This document shows positions 45,351-55,943 of a DNA stretch of 64,000 nucleotides, piece after piece. Position 1 is the first letter of the stretch. The number at the start of each line of letters is the position of its first letter. The stretch is from Owenia fusiformis (taxonomy: Eukaryota > Annelida > Polychaeta > Sabellida > Oweniidae), in the NCBI GenBank assembly GCA_903813345.2, contig CAIIXF020000008.1, positions 23,418,822-23,482,821 on the forward strand. The letters run 5' to 3'. The notes under the pieces were generated by a model. That model was given only the letters and a program-made list of their open reading frames with translations, made no database searches and was not told the DNA's origin. Position numbers and translations under genes: made by a program.

Positions 45351-46494
45351 AGGCTAAGTAATTGTGATTATCTTGTGATATACAGTGTAAGAAGCTAAAG
45401 GGTACACCCCAGTTGTCAGAAACCCACTACTCCGAAAAATATAGTCATAATTTACCAGAGAAAGGGGGACGAACCAAGTTAAGCTTACGCCAGTTTCATG
45501 CCATGTATTTGGCCAAATTAATGGGATGGACGCATTCTGATGTTTATAGATCGCTCTCTCTCTCACTTAGAATTGCACCCATTACATGGTGCTACTAGAA
45601 TGGCAGGAACGGGGGATTTATTTTACATTGTGATCCTAAAAGCGGTTATTAAAACACAATATATATTACGGAACAGTTTATCTTAACTTCTTCAATCTCT
45701 TTTTTATAGGAAAATAAGTTAACGCATAGAACTTTAAAAATAAAACAGTATACGATACTACAATATATCGTACAATATTACGGTGTCAAAATATTTCGTC
45801 GCATTTAATTTCTTAGTCTCTGTCTCTTATCAATCGTAAAAGAACAAAACATTCTAAACCTAATCACTTGGGATTTATTTTTCGGCCTTCGTTTCCGGCA
45901 TTTGTTTTTTATTTTCTTCTCCTAAACTGTATTTGCTTGACAATAATCAGAGAATGTGCGTATTTAAGTGTTAATTTGCGTGGCATATTTTGTCACGCAA
46001 ACAAACGGGTGTGACTTCAATTTCTTGTCTGTCTGAGGACGTATTGGGAACGAGGTAGAATTAAAGAATTTTATGAACGAGTCATGCAAGATACTAGAAC
46101 TAGTAAAGTAATTTATTGGATAAGTTAATTTCTGAAGGATCTGGATAAAATATGTTTCAAAACTTTGTGAACACTATAACTACATTAGGCAGATATAGTA
46201 TCTTGATATATTTCGCTATCATGCGTTTAAAATACGTTCCTAAAACTATGAAGACGTTAGGTGAGAAATATTGCTATTGTACGTTCGAAAAGTATTTGGT
46301 TGTATTTTCTAGTTCTCAAGTTACCCCATGACGTTCGTAGGCTAAACATTAAACAATCAACGTATTGACTTAGCATATTTAGCCTAATTTTGCAATGATG
46401 TCAACGTGATTTCAATGTTATGTTGTGACTCGCAGAGGTTGTGACAAGATTCGCTTAAAGATATTGTATTTTTAAGATAAGATCCCCTTATTTT
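45351..46494. other. Intron 1 spacer of the KCTD3-like gene
   Basis: AT-rich. Short overlapping open frames at 45354-45598 have no recognised domain. No TIR pair is seen. Confidence 0.35.
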
Positions 46495-46572
46495 CGAACA
46501 ACTGGGTTTCGGACAACTGGGTTTCGGAAAACTGCTCGGATTCGGAGAATTGGGTTTCGGACAACTGGGTTG
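46495..46572. repeat. Short tandem repeat CAACTGGGTTTCGGA
   Basis: About five tandem units of ACAACTGGGTTTCGG with small changes (one with GCTCGGATTCGGAGAA). It directly precedes a partial MITE copy. Confidence 0.8.
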
Positions 46573-46577
46573 ACCCC

Positions 46578-46718
46578 TATCGGACCCCTATATGAAAAGG
46601 TACATTTTAATATATAACACAATGGGGGGTAAATGTTTCATGGTTGGTCACGAACGCCATAATTGCAAAGTATTGTTCAGAATTTTTGAATTTCGTGTTG
46701 GATTACGGTACTCACAAG
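46578..46718 (+). mobile_element. GGTGTGAG-ended MITE, partial copy 4
   Basis: Only the right third is present, from CCCCTATATGAAAAGGTACA to GTTGGATTACGGTACTCAC. It matches the right part of 19711-20175. Confidence 0.75.
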
Positions 46719-47184
46719 TGTGGTTTCTTTATAGTTTAAAGGTGCAACAATGAGTGCAGAGGGGCCATTCAACGATCATGGAACAGTGTCAAAATATATT
46801 TAAGTTTGGCTATTTCTTCAAGACTAACATATACTTTTATTAGTTCCAAAGAAACCCCCTGGATGAACATTATTTCAGCCGATATTCCTCAAAATGGTGC
46901 ATCTTAAAAATCTATAAGTGGGACTCCCAAACTGAATTTACACTTCTTAATGCTGAAATTGATAGTTTATCCATACATTTTAAGAAAATAAGTATGGCAA
47001 AGAATATGTTAAGCCAAGTGTTGCCTTGATAGCTATGAAAAAGTAAAAGAATTTGATTTTCTCTCTACAGGCCTTGTTGCCCCTTTAATAATATTTCTAT
47101 GCGTATTGTGTTGACGTTTACTTAAGTTAAGTGCATTATATTTGATAAATCAGTATCTGAAAGTTTGATTTGAGTACTTTTACA

Positions 47185-48280
47185 TTAAGTCCCAATCACG
47201 CAAATCCCTTGAATGTCGTCCTGCGACATCCCGCAAATTTAGGTGGATGTTTCGCCAATCCTGCAAAAGGGCACTTTGTCTATAAAAGATTGCCCCTCTA
47301 TGAAGTCTTTGGTGGTTACCCTGTTAACTGTCCCGCAATTAGCGTGTTTGTCCCTCAGATGGTCCCGCGAAATCCCGCGAATTTGATCGAAATTCGACCT
47401 ATTAGCGCAATCTCGCAAATTCCTTAAGGTGCTATGGAAGTTAACAGGAAATGACAAAACAGGAAGTGACAAAGCCATGCTGGATTTTGAAAATTTTTTG
47501 AACCAAGATAAGAGTTCTGTTTGGACCTCCAGTCAGTTTAACTAGTTCCACATATCATTTACATGACCGGAAACACAACGGAAATGGTCAGAATGACCAT
47601 AAACATGATGAAATAACCTTTTCAGCCCTCTGAAAATGTGCCTGAAAAACAGCTAAGAGTATGTGCTCAGGAAAGGTCACTGAACAGAATCTTTTGACTT
47701 TTTCAGAAAATCTGCCCAATATATTGCTTAAAATGATACAATTTAAAAAAATTTGATATCATTCTTAGAAAAAGAAAAAAATGAAAAAAACTGAATTGAA
47801 AATCGATCGATTTACCTTTTTACTACAGCCATTATTGTTTCAGACAATTTTTTAAAATTTCAAAGATTGTATCATTTAGAGCAATATATTGGACAATTTT
47901 CTGAAAAAATCGAAAGATTCTGTTCAGTGACCTTTCCTGAGCACCTACTTTTAGCTATTTTTCAGTCACATTTTCAGAGGGCTGAAAAGGTTATTTCCTC
48001 ATTTTTATGGTCATTCTGACCATTTCCATTGTGTTCCCAGTCATGTAAATGATATGTGGAACTAGTAAAACTGACTAGAGGTCCAAAGAGAAATCTGATA
48101 TCTTGCTTCAAAAAATTTTCAAAATCCAGCATGGCTTTGTCACTTCCTGTTTTGTCATTTCCTGTTAACTTCCATGGCACCTTAAATGTCCCGCAAAATC
48201 CCGCGAATTTAGGCGGATGTCCCGCAAAATCCCGCGAATTTTTGGCACTGGGTCTAAAAAATCTGTCCCGCGAGAAAATC
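47185..48280. repeat. CCCGCGAATTT-type repeat cluster 2, interrupted
   Basis: Units such as TGTCCCGCAATTAGCGTGTT and CCCGCGAATTTGATCG at 47185-47423 resume at 48186-48280 (CCCGCAAAATCCCGCGAATT). The TTAA-flanked foldback 47428-48181 splits the cluster. Confidence 0.75.
47428..48181. mobile_element. TTAA-flanked palindromic element, 754 bp
   Basis: TTAA lies at 47424-47427 and 48182-48185. Arms of about 310 bp are inverse copies, starting GGTGCTATGGAAGTTAACAG and ending CTTCCATGGCACC. The central spacer of about 130 bp has A/T runs. The two overlapping open frames on opposite strands are arm artefacts. Likely a piggyBac/Kolobok-type MITE. Confidence 0.87.
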
Positions 48281-48670
48281 TTTGGGGGTTGACATAAACT
48301 ATTTAGTCTGAATTATATTCAGACTATAAGGCACCTATGTTAAAGTTTGGTAACTCCAAATATTTGTTTACATAGGAACTGCTATTCAAAATGGCCGATT
48401 GGGTAAAATTAATTTGCACATTTTTACTTCAACTAGCTTTATTTCCACTAGACAATATGCTGTGTTACTTTTTATTGCATTTAATTGCACCTTACTATTT
48501 AATTGGAATTTTGTAATGTTTATTTTATTGAAAAAATGTTTCCTCCAATTGATAATTTTGTACAAAAAATTTCACTGCAATTTCCACAGGAAAGTAGTAC
48601 ATCATAACACACGACTGACTTCTAGTCAGTCTGTTGGATACATACTAGGGGTTGACAGTACTGTATATAG

Positions 48671-49733
48671 ATGATACTTATCCCGTTCCCGGACTATGGT
48701 CCTGTGAACATCTCAATCTTTTGCCTGTGCGATTACAACATGGGAGAATTTTTTACTGATCTTACACTTCAGACACCTACTTCAATAGATTCCTTGGTAA
48801 TTTAGCATTCTTTCCGTGTAGTTGAATCCACAATTGTCTGGGTTTATCGGCAGAACAAAGACATTTTCGTTTTTGATCGCAATATTTGCGTGTAACATTT
48901 AACTTATTTCAACCGTCAAATTCCTCCATATTGGTACTTCCGGGCTACATCCGCGACAGCCAAACGGGGGATTCCCCTTTTAAATCCAACCGCCATTTTG
49001 AAAAGTGATGGAATCTCTCTCGATGAAAAAGAGAAAATGTTCCCGTTCTGCCGATATACCCAGACAATCGGCGGTTCCAATATATTAGAAGTTACATCTT
49101 GAGTTCTATAATCAGGCCTGTCAACTGTCCCGCAATTTGCGTATTTGTCACGCATTTGCTGAAGAATTTGAAGTCACGCCAGTTTTTTTTGCGTGACAGA
49201 AAATGTCACGCAAAATACGCATTTTACCTGGCAATTGTCAAGCAAAGATATTTATGTAGAAATTTTTTCGAAATATGTTTACGATATGGTAAAAATACGA
49301 ACGTCGGAAAAAATCGAACGCAATTTTTTCGGATTTGTCACGCGAATCCCGTATGTGTCACGCATGTTCATTTGAAATTTTTCGTACCTACCCCCCCCCC
49401 CCCCCCCCGTTGACGACATCGCGAGCGTAGCGAGCGCGAAAAATTTGAGGTGTTCAAAGTTTGGCAAAGGTGCTCAAACTTTGGCCAAAGGTGTTTAAAA
49501 GTTGGCCAAAGGTGTTCAAAATTTGGACAAAAGTGTTCAGATTTGGACTTAGGTGTCCAACATTTTGAAGTCACTCATATTAGGTGGTCCCAAGTTGACA
49601 GCCCTGTATAATGCATTGAGGTAGGTATCTTAAGTGTAAGGGGCGTAGATAATTCTCCCAAGTTGTAATCGTACAGGCAAATGAATGCGATCAGTGCAGG
49701 ACTATAGTCCGGGAACGGGATAAGATGATACCA
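48671..49733. mobile_element. Inner nested foldback (about 110-bp arms)
   Basis: TTATCCCGTTCCCGGACTAT at about 48678 is inverted as ATAGTCCGGGAACGGGATAA at about 49706. Arms continue through TGCCTGTGCGATTACAACAT to about 48785 and 49620. A third, innermost pair (TGTCTGGGTTTATCGGCAGA at about 48835; TCTGCCGATATACCCAGACA at about 49055) makes it triply nested. Confidence 0.78.
49115..49610. repeat. GTCACGC/CCCGCAA repeats with poly-C run
   Basis: It starts CCTGTCAACTGTCCCGCAAT, with repeated TTGTCACGC(A/G)(T/A) units. A poly-C run of about 19 bases lies at 49390-49408. Then come GTGTTCAAA(A/G)TTTGG(C/A)CAAA units every 20-25 bp (49450-49560), ending TTGACAGCCCTGTATAATG. It is related to clusters 1 and 2. 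Confidence 0.7.
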
Positions 49734-49737
49734 TTGA

Positions 49738-51455
49738 CCTGTTTCCAGGTTTACTAAAAGTAGACAGTGTTATGATGCTTTCCTGAAAAAAAGCAAGGCA
49801 ATACACACATTCCTTCATACTTAATTATGTACCAGAAAATAACATGTGCAGGTATATAGCAATTTTTAACCAAAGAAAATGTTACTTTCCAGCCTAATAA
49901 CTTACTTTGTTCCTCCAACATTTAGGGTGATTATTTCTCCTGTTGCGATATCCTGAGGTGATGCCATTACACTCTGTTACAAACGTAATCAAAATTTCAT
50001 TGTTCTAATAAAAAGCTTAGAGCTAAATGAGTCATTTTCATCTAATAAATAAATTAAAGATATTCTTAACTGGGCGATAATATGGGGGAAAATCTTCAGT
50101 TTCGCATCCAGTTCCGGTTCTAAGCAGTGCCCGGATAATAAAAAGTGAGTAAGGAGTATTTATTTTATTAGTCATTTCGTACCTCTCAAAATTCATAACA
50201 TGTCTACATCATAAATCATACCATTATATAGTGGAATAACTTATCAAAGTGAGATGTGCTATGTTGATAAATAATCTTTGTGTACCTGAATATGACGAAA
50301 AAAAAGTGAACTAACATATTATCGCCCATGACAATTCAGACCTGCCTAGGTATGAGTTAGTATGTATCCAACAGACTGACTAGAAGTCAGTCTGTTATGA
50401 TGTACTACTTTCCTGTGGAAATTGCAGTGAAATTTTTTGCACAAAATTATCAATTGGAGGAACCATTTCTTCAATAAAATAAACATTACAAAATTTCAAT
50501 TAAATAGTAAGGTACAATTAAATGCAATAAAAAGTAACACAGCCTATTGTCAAGTGGAAATAAAGCTAGTTGAAGTAAAAATGTGCAAATTAATTTTACC
50601 TAATCGGCCATTTTGAATAGCACTTCCTATGTAAACAAATATTTAGAATTACCAAACTTTAACATAGGTGCCTTATAGTCTGAATATTATTCAGACTAAA
50701 TAGGATATAGTCTAAGGTATGAGTACCATAGGCGGAGGTTAAGTACTATAGTAAACCATATAATAATTCACAGGTTTACAATTAGGATTGAAAATTTTTC
50801 AAAAACTTGCCGTCTTGGTACAAGTTCTCCTTACTGGTATCGAGTCGTACCACCAAATCTCTCCAGAATCTTCTCCAAAGTGTTTTCGAAACGTATATTG
50901 TTGAATATTTCAAATCTATATCCTAACTCTTCGATAAGACTGCATAGAAAACAACAACTGTACGAACCTGCCCGGCAAGTTGAAGATTTGATTGGTTGTA
51001 ATTAGAAGTTTAAAATTCCAAGAAAAATGTTAATTTCACCGTTTAAGGTTCAGCTGGAAAGTAACATTTTGGTAAAAATTGCTATACCTGCACATGTTAT
51101 TTTCTGGTACAAAATTAAGTATGAAGGCATGTGTGTATTTCCTTGCTTTTTTCAGGAAAGTATCATTACACTGTCTACTTTTAGTAAACCTGGAAACAGG
51201 TCAGTGGTAGCTCCTGTGTTGTCTGGAAACTTTGAAAGAAAATTTGGAAAAAAAGAAATTGTGAAATATCAGAATTTCCTGGAGTTCCCATTGAACTCCT
51301 ACTAGATATTCTTAAAAAAGACAGTGTAATGATACTTTCCTGAAAAAAGCAAGGCAATTGACACATGTCTTCATACTTTATTTTGTACCAGAAAATAACA
51401 TGCGCTGGTATAGCAATTTTTTACCAAAATGTTACTTTCCAGCTGTACCTTAAAT
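49738..51455. repeat. Three copies of an about 150-bp repeat around the divergent promoter
   Basis: Copies lie at about 49738-49893 (plus), 51048-51205 (inverted) and 51305-51455 (plus). All share TGTTTCCAGGTTTACTAAAA or a remnant, TTTCCTGAAAAAAGCAAGGC, TACCAGAAAATAACATG and GTTACTTTCCAG. The first copy ends 12-15 bases from the donor of KCTD3-like exon 1. Confidence 0.8.
49906..49967 (-). CDS. KCTD3: KCTD3/SHKBP1-like, first coding exon
   Basis: ATG at 49967 (minus) starts MASPQDIATGEIITLNVGGT and ends AA|GTAAGT (last exon base 49906). The NVGGT motif opens the BTB/T1 domain. Joined to the next six exons (37907-37960, 36433-36552, 32974-33032, 32590-32670, 31209-31335, 28895-29040) every phase fits. 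The product reads [57 protein letters not shown] and [16 protein letters not shown]. These are hallmark phrases of KCTD3 and SHKBP1, BTB plus WD40 proteins; KCTD3 has been linked to HCN3 channel surface expression and SHKBP1 to CIN85/EGFR trafficking. A possible 5' UTR acceptor lies at 49974-49975, six bases upstream of the start. About 216 residues are visible here; full proteins in this family are several times longer. Confidence 0.85.
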
Positions 51456-51815
51456 TGGGTTTATAAAGATATTATATGAAACAGATGTTTTGATAAATAA
51501 TTATTAGTACACCTTTTATAGTTTTGTACACTTTAATTTTAATTTTATTTCTAGAATATGAATTACATTTTAGAGAACCGGATAGGTGTCACTGGCGGCG
51601 GTTAGCAGCAACCAATCAAGTTCCTTGTTTCAAAGTTCCATTTTTTGATTTAACACGGAAATCGGGTAACTTGCCTCGCCTCATTTTGGTTTTAGCAACA
51701 CCATATATACAAAACAGGGCATTCAGCATACATTGTAGGTACTCTAGTGTCCCAAAGATGAACGCTTCAAAATGATTTAATGTTTAACTTATTTTCCTTT
51801 CTTCTTTTTCTTCAG
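49974..51815. promoter_or_regulatory. Divergent KCTD3-like / RNPC3 intergenic region
   Basis: The two genes are transcribed away from each other with 1,855 bp between start codons. Both likely have non-coding first exons: acceptors stand six or seven bases before each ATG (49974-49975 minus; 51814-51815 plus). The GC-richest part, near 51584-51700 (GTGTCACTGGCGGCGGTTAG and following), is the best guess for a promoter or RNPC3 5' UTR exon. No TATA box is asserted. Part of the region is the right arm of the foldback and the 150-bp repeats. Confidence 0.45.
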
Positions 51816-51822
51816 TTGAAAT

Positions 51823-52507
51823 ATGTCAGAAGATGAAGAAAATAGAGTGCTATTTGTGCGTCATTTGCCATCAGAACTTAACGATGAAGACAAAGAAGAC
51901 CTCTTAAAACACTTTGGTGCCAAGAGTGTTAGATGTATGGGTAATATAGGACGATACAAAAACACTGCATTTGCAACGTTTAAAAATGCAACCCATGCTG
52001 GAACTGCTCTAAATAGACTTCACCAACTAAAGGTACTCACATCTAAACTTGTTGTAGAATTTTCCAAGGCAAGTGAAAAAAAGTTTTTCTCGCCAGGTTT
52101 GGATAAAATATGTTTGAAGAGTGACCTGAAAAAAGTCAAGAACTCAGAACCAGATAAGGAACATGAGGAAGAAGCTTTAGAAGGCACCAGTAACCATATT
52201 CATGAACATCTGGATTACATCTCAGCTACATGGAATATTGGCTACAAATATAACCCTGAGTTGATGTACTCTTACCCTCCTCCAACAGCCAGTGTGCTGA
52301 CCAACATCGCAAATGCACTTGCTGCCGTACCAAAATTTTACACCCAGGTGCTACATCTGATGAATAAAATGAACCTCCCAGCTCCGTTTGGTCCTGTGAC
52401 CCCCACACCACCTCTACCCGAGGAACTGCCTCCTATTCCTAATGAGCCTCATCCTGAGGAAGATATTCCTAGCACAGAGGAATCAGAACTGGAAAGTGAT
52501 GAAGATG
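51823..52507 (+). CDS. RNPC3: RNPC3 (U11/U12-65K), coding exon 1
   Basis: The acceptor TTTTTCTTCAG ends at 51815. ATG at 51823 starts MSEDEENRVLFVRHLPSEL. The first RRM spans about residues 8-80 (RNP2 LFVRHL 10-15, RNP1 YKNTAFATF 45-53). Then a charged linker, the RNPC3-specific block MYSYPPPTASVLTNIANALA, VPKFYTQVLHLMNKMNLPAP and FGPVTPTPP, then an acidic Pro-rich stretch. The donor is G|GTGAGT at 52508. With exons 59179-59382 and 62247-62842 the protein is 494 residues, close to the human length of 517. RNPC3 bridges U11 and U12 snRNPs: the N-terminal RRM contacts U11-59K (PDCD7) and the C-terminal RRM binds U12 snRNA; both act in minor-intron recognition in the nucleus. The continuation to 52518 is read-through. 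Confidence 0.95.
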
Positions 52508-52518
52508 GTGAGTCATAA

Positions 52519-53121
52519 AATATCCTGTATGATGCATAAGTATTAAATGGTTCTCTGTAATTTGTATTGTGCAGGGTGGGCCAAAAAAACAATACCCAAG
52601 TTTAAAGATGAATATTATATGATATACCATATTCCCTGTAATTAGCGCCCAGGGCATTTAGAAAATTGAAAATAGACCCTTCAGACCATTCTATTAAGCG
52701 CCCATATATTAAAGAAGTCAAAAATCCCTTGGAATTTTATGTATGGCCATTTTTCTTGCCAAGAATGCCTTGTTTGCACTCAAAACGAAGGATCAGTATA
52801 TTTTTGCAAATTATAATGATATGTACTATTTTTAGCGAGAATATGGTAACAATCTCTAAAATATAGAAATGATCTCATAAGAATCGATATTGACAGTGAT
52901 GGAAGAAATACCCAGCAGAGCATCTCGAATTAATGGGCTTGTTTTTTCCGATGATCTTCAATTTTTCATCTCGGAACGGTTGGATATCGATCTTAACTTC
53001 TACCTTATTTTTTTAATTGGATTTTAAAAATCATCATTTTTCGTATTAAAGTCATGTTAAAATCGTGAAATGTAAAAAAGAAATGAGGAAGTTTATGAAT
53101 TTTTGATTATATATAACAAAA
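52519..53121. other. RNPC3 intron 1, proximal part
   Basis: It contains CAGGGTGGGCCAAAAAAAC at about 52574, a solitary end like that of the MITE at 696. The 66-codon frame at 52666-52866 has no domain. Confidence 0.4.
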
Positions 53122-53480
53122 CTTAGAACTTCAAATCATAATCTTCCTATAGAAACAGGGAGATACATAAAAAGACCAAGGTTAGAGAGAGTGTGTACCA
53201 AATGTAGCAGACTAGGAGATGAGTACCATTATATTTTAGAATGTAAACTTTTTGAAGATGACAGAAAAATACTTCTAGATAACTACTTCATTAGACAACC
53301 AAATATGTTAAAATTTAAAAGTTTGTTGTCAAATATTAAATATTCTGTGCAATTAAGTAAATTGATGAAGATTATTGGTGGTAGTGAATTAAACTAAACT
53401 GTATTATCATTGTATGTATATGTACTATTTTATGCTCACAAGTGTGGGTAGAAATAAAGAATAAAAGAAAAAAAAAAAGA
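53122..53480 (+). pseudogene. 5'-truncated LINE tail with A-rich 3' end
   Basis: It reads LRTSNHNLPIETGRYIKRPR, LERVCTKCSRLGDEYHYILE and CKLFEDDRKILLDNYF, with a stop at 53395-53397. The CTKC...DEYHYILEC knuckle-like motif matches the family at 22295-23690 (CSEC...DELHFITSC). It is followed by AATAAAGAATAAAAG and an A-rich tail to about 53480. It lies sense within RNPC3 intron 1. Confidence 0.8.
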
Positions 53481-53780
53481 AATGCGCAGAACATCCTGTA
53501 CAGAAACTCTCTTGGTAGAATGCCGATCGAAATCCCTAAACTAGAGCATTTCCTTTATTCATTATCGACTTCTTCAAGACATTAGAAGTATAATATAGTG
53601 TGGAAACTACCCAAACGATAGATATTTATCGGGAGGATGCATAGAATTACAAAATGTGTCATGTTTACAGCAGATTAGGGTAAGTACTCTACTATTGCCC
53701 GCTCATTGATTTCGGAAATTTGAATTCTTGGTGTTTCCTCGATGTTTCTTGAACTTTGTGAAGCGGGATGGGCGCTTATT

Positions 53781-53860
53781 AGAGGGGTAGCGCAGCGGAT
53801 TTTATTCCTTCTTTGGTTTTGTCTGAAAGGTTGGGGCTTGATTCCTGGTGTGGGCATTCT
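53781..53860 (+). repeat. tRNA-derived SINE head or tRNA pseudogene
   Basis: TAGCGCAGCGG (53788-53798) fits the Pol III A-box consensus, and GGCTTGATTCC (53835-53845) is one base off the B-box, 47 bases apart as in a tRNA. A T-run follows at about 53869. The acceptor ends do not pair and no CCA is seen, so it is not a functional tRNA. Confidence 0.55.
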
Positions 53861-53889
53861 TTTTTTATCACAACACATTTTTATCATTT

Positions 53890-54623
53890 CGAATAGTAAT
53901 TAAATTACTTACAAGGGTTTTACAATATAAATAAATCTAAAAAAATGTATTTTTTAGACTTATTGTGTTCTAGACACTTGGTTGTTCTTTGGTTGTCCTG
54001 TTGATTTTCACAATATATTGGTGAAACTGTGCTCATGATTCGGTCTCAAAATATATCTATGGTATATATGATGTTATATGAACAGTTATATTAGGATATT
54101 ACTGATTGTCCAGGAGAGAAATCTGGATGATCTGGTCCCTTTAAGGTATATTGCATATGATGACTCTAATAGGCATTGCTATGTTGAATTTATTTTGTAT
54201 CAAAATTGGACAATACACGATCCATGTGAAAAATTGAACTATATCATCATATGCCATTTTCAATCTATGTTATACCAACAGTTATTTTTTTACATTACTT
54301 ATTTTCATTCACTCACGCACTTTGTAAAAATCCAAAGCAATGTTGAAATGTCATACGGATTGCTATTGTTATAAGTAGCATAGCATACAGAAAAAATAAC
54401 ACACAGATCAAAGTAAATTTCGAACGAGTGGGTCAATTTTACATACGCACTGAGTTCAAACTCGCATAGGATGGTTCCTGCAAAACATAAGGAAAGGGAA
54501 AATGGATTGAGGGTTGCTGAGACGGTTTGACATCCTATTGGTAGGATTGTTCAGGCATTTACTTTTGGACTGGACATAATGCTACAAGTAATGCATTACT
54601 GAAAAGGAAGACTACATATTAAG
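53890..54623. other. RNPC3 intron 1 spacer
   Basis: The 98-codon frame at 54078-54374 has no recognised domain. No TIR or exon is seen. Confidence 0.35.
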
Positions 54624-54625
54624 TA

Positions 54626-55187
54626 CAGAGTGGTGAAATAAAACAGAAACCCTGCATTTTCCTCATATCTTATCATTTCAAGAAATTACTCCCTGATAAT
54701 TTTCACATTTGTAAATCATTCAATTTCCTACCACCCTACCGTATTTCATGACCATCAGACTGATAGTCACAATTTTACAGCACTTTGAGCAACATGCTGC
54801 AGGTTTGGCCATCATAGTGCAGTAGGCAAATCTGCACAGTTGTCAATGACTCAAATGCATTCCTCATCAGGTATGGCCTGAATGATACAGATGATCTCAC
54901 TTTTGGGGTTAGCAATTGTCCTGAAGTCATTCTTATACACTCTATATCTGCCATATCCCCATAGGTAGGGTCATTTTGGACGACATGTGCAGGTTTCTCT
55001 ACAGCGCAATAGTGGCCACCAGGAATGTTCTTTAAAGTGCTGTAACACTTTGGCTATCGATCTGATGGTCATGAAATAAGGTAGGCAGGTAAGAAATTGA
55101 ATAATGTACAAATGTGTTAAGTTACTTCTTAAAATGACAAAGATATGAAGAAAATGGTGTAAGGGTTTTCATTTTTTTACCACCTTG
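54626..55187. mobile_element. Long-TIR MITE, TA-flanked, 562 bp
   Basis: CAGAGTGGTGAAATAAAA at the left and TTTTTTTACCACCTTG at the right. The inverted similarity extends about 170 bp per arm (CCTCATATCTTATCATTT; ATTTCATGACCATCAGA). TA at 54624-54625 and 55188-55189. A diverged piece of the right half (AAAGTGCTATAACATTGTGA) recurs at about 60250-60300. Confidence 0.78.
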
Positions 55188-55189
55188 TA

Positions 55190-55901
55190 CTATACTTATA
55201 ATATTTAGATTAAATTTAAATTAGTTATAACAACACCTGAAAGAACAAAGATTAACAATACCATTTCAGCCTATCAAGGCATTCACAAAATCAATTCAAT
55301 TTAATGAAGTCATATGGACCATTGGTTCAAATTTTAAGGTCAATCTATCTCAGGAAGTGAATTTATCTCATTCAGGTCCTGAAATTTCATATATGCTTGT
55401 AAGAAGGATGATACTACAACTGTATTAAATTTGTACCCTGCATGCAGAGTCTAGTTCAACTACACTCTGCCTAGTAGAGACCATATTACAGTTTAGTGGC
55501 CCCGCCCCCACGACGGGTACCGGTGACAGTTTGGGTAATAAATCACTTTTGACTTACGCGCTGACCTTTCTTCCACCAATCGGCGAGCTTGAAGAAACAT
55601 ACGCCAAATGCGTTCTAATTAAATATGCGCATGTCATTGGTCAATTTCGGGCTCAACGATGACGTCAGAAGGAATAACCATATATAGAACGTCGGTCAAA
55701 TTTGGCCGACAAACACTGATTGGCGCGGTGAGTTCACAGGTTTATTTTAGTTTGAAAGAGTGAAGACGAAGCTCTCTTTTAAGAAGTGAAGTCAAACGAA
55801 TGCAAAGGGTATTAAATTTGATGTATAAATTGTAAAATCTCTTCTCTTGAGTAGCTTTTGTGCAAAACGTTTCGAAAATTTTAAGTATAGGTCCCAGGGT
55901 A
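55190..55901. other. RNPC3 intron 1 spacer
   Basis: No exon is recognised. A GC-richer piece at about 55499-55560 (GGCCCCGCCCCCACGACGGG) lies within otherwise AT-rich sequence. It could be a remnant of a TE regulatory region. Confidence 0.3.
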
Positions 55902-55943
55902 TACAGGGTGTTCCAAAAGTAACAGGTCTGGTGCTGGTTTTTT

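Larger units (their letters stand above)
48299..50703. mobile_element. Large foldback enclosing KCTD3-like exon 1
   Basis: The left arm 48299 to about 48652 starts CTATTTAGTCTGAAT and holds GGCACCTATGTTAAAGTTTG. The right arm about 50355-50703 is its inverse, ending TTCAGACTAAATAG. Arms are about 350 bp with few changes. The interior 1.7 kb contains a second foldback (48671-49733), a CCCGC/GTCACGC repeat and the first coding exon of the KCTD3-like gene (49906-49967). Confidence 0.8.

Noticed and set aside
49368-49574. Frame with a poly-Gly stretch
   Set aside because: It is created by the poly-C run at 49390-49408.
52508-52518. RNPC3 ending at the TAA after GES
   Set aside because: GTGAGT donor at 52508 and phase-compatible exons at 59179 and 62247 complete the conserved protein.
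53781-53860. A functional tRNA gene
   Set aside because: A and B boxes are present but the acceptor arms do not pair.
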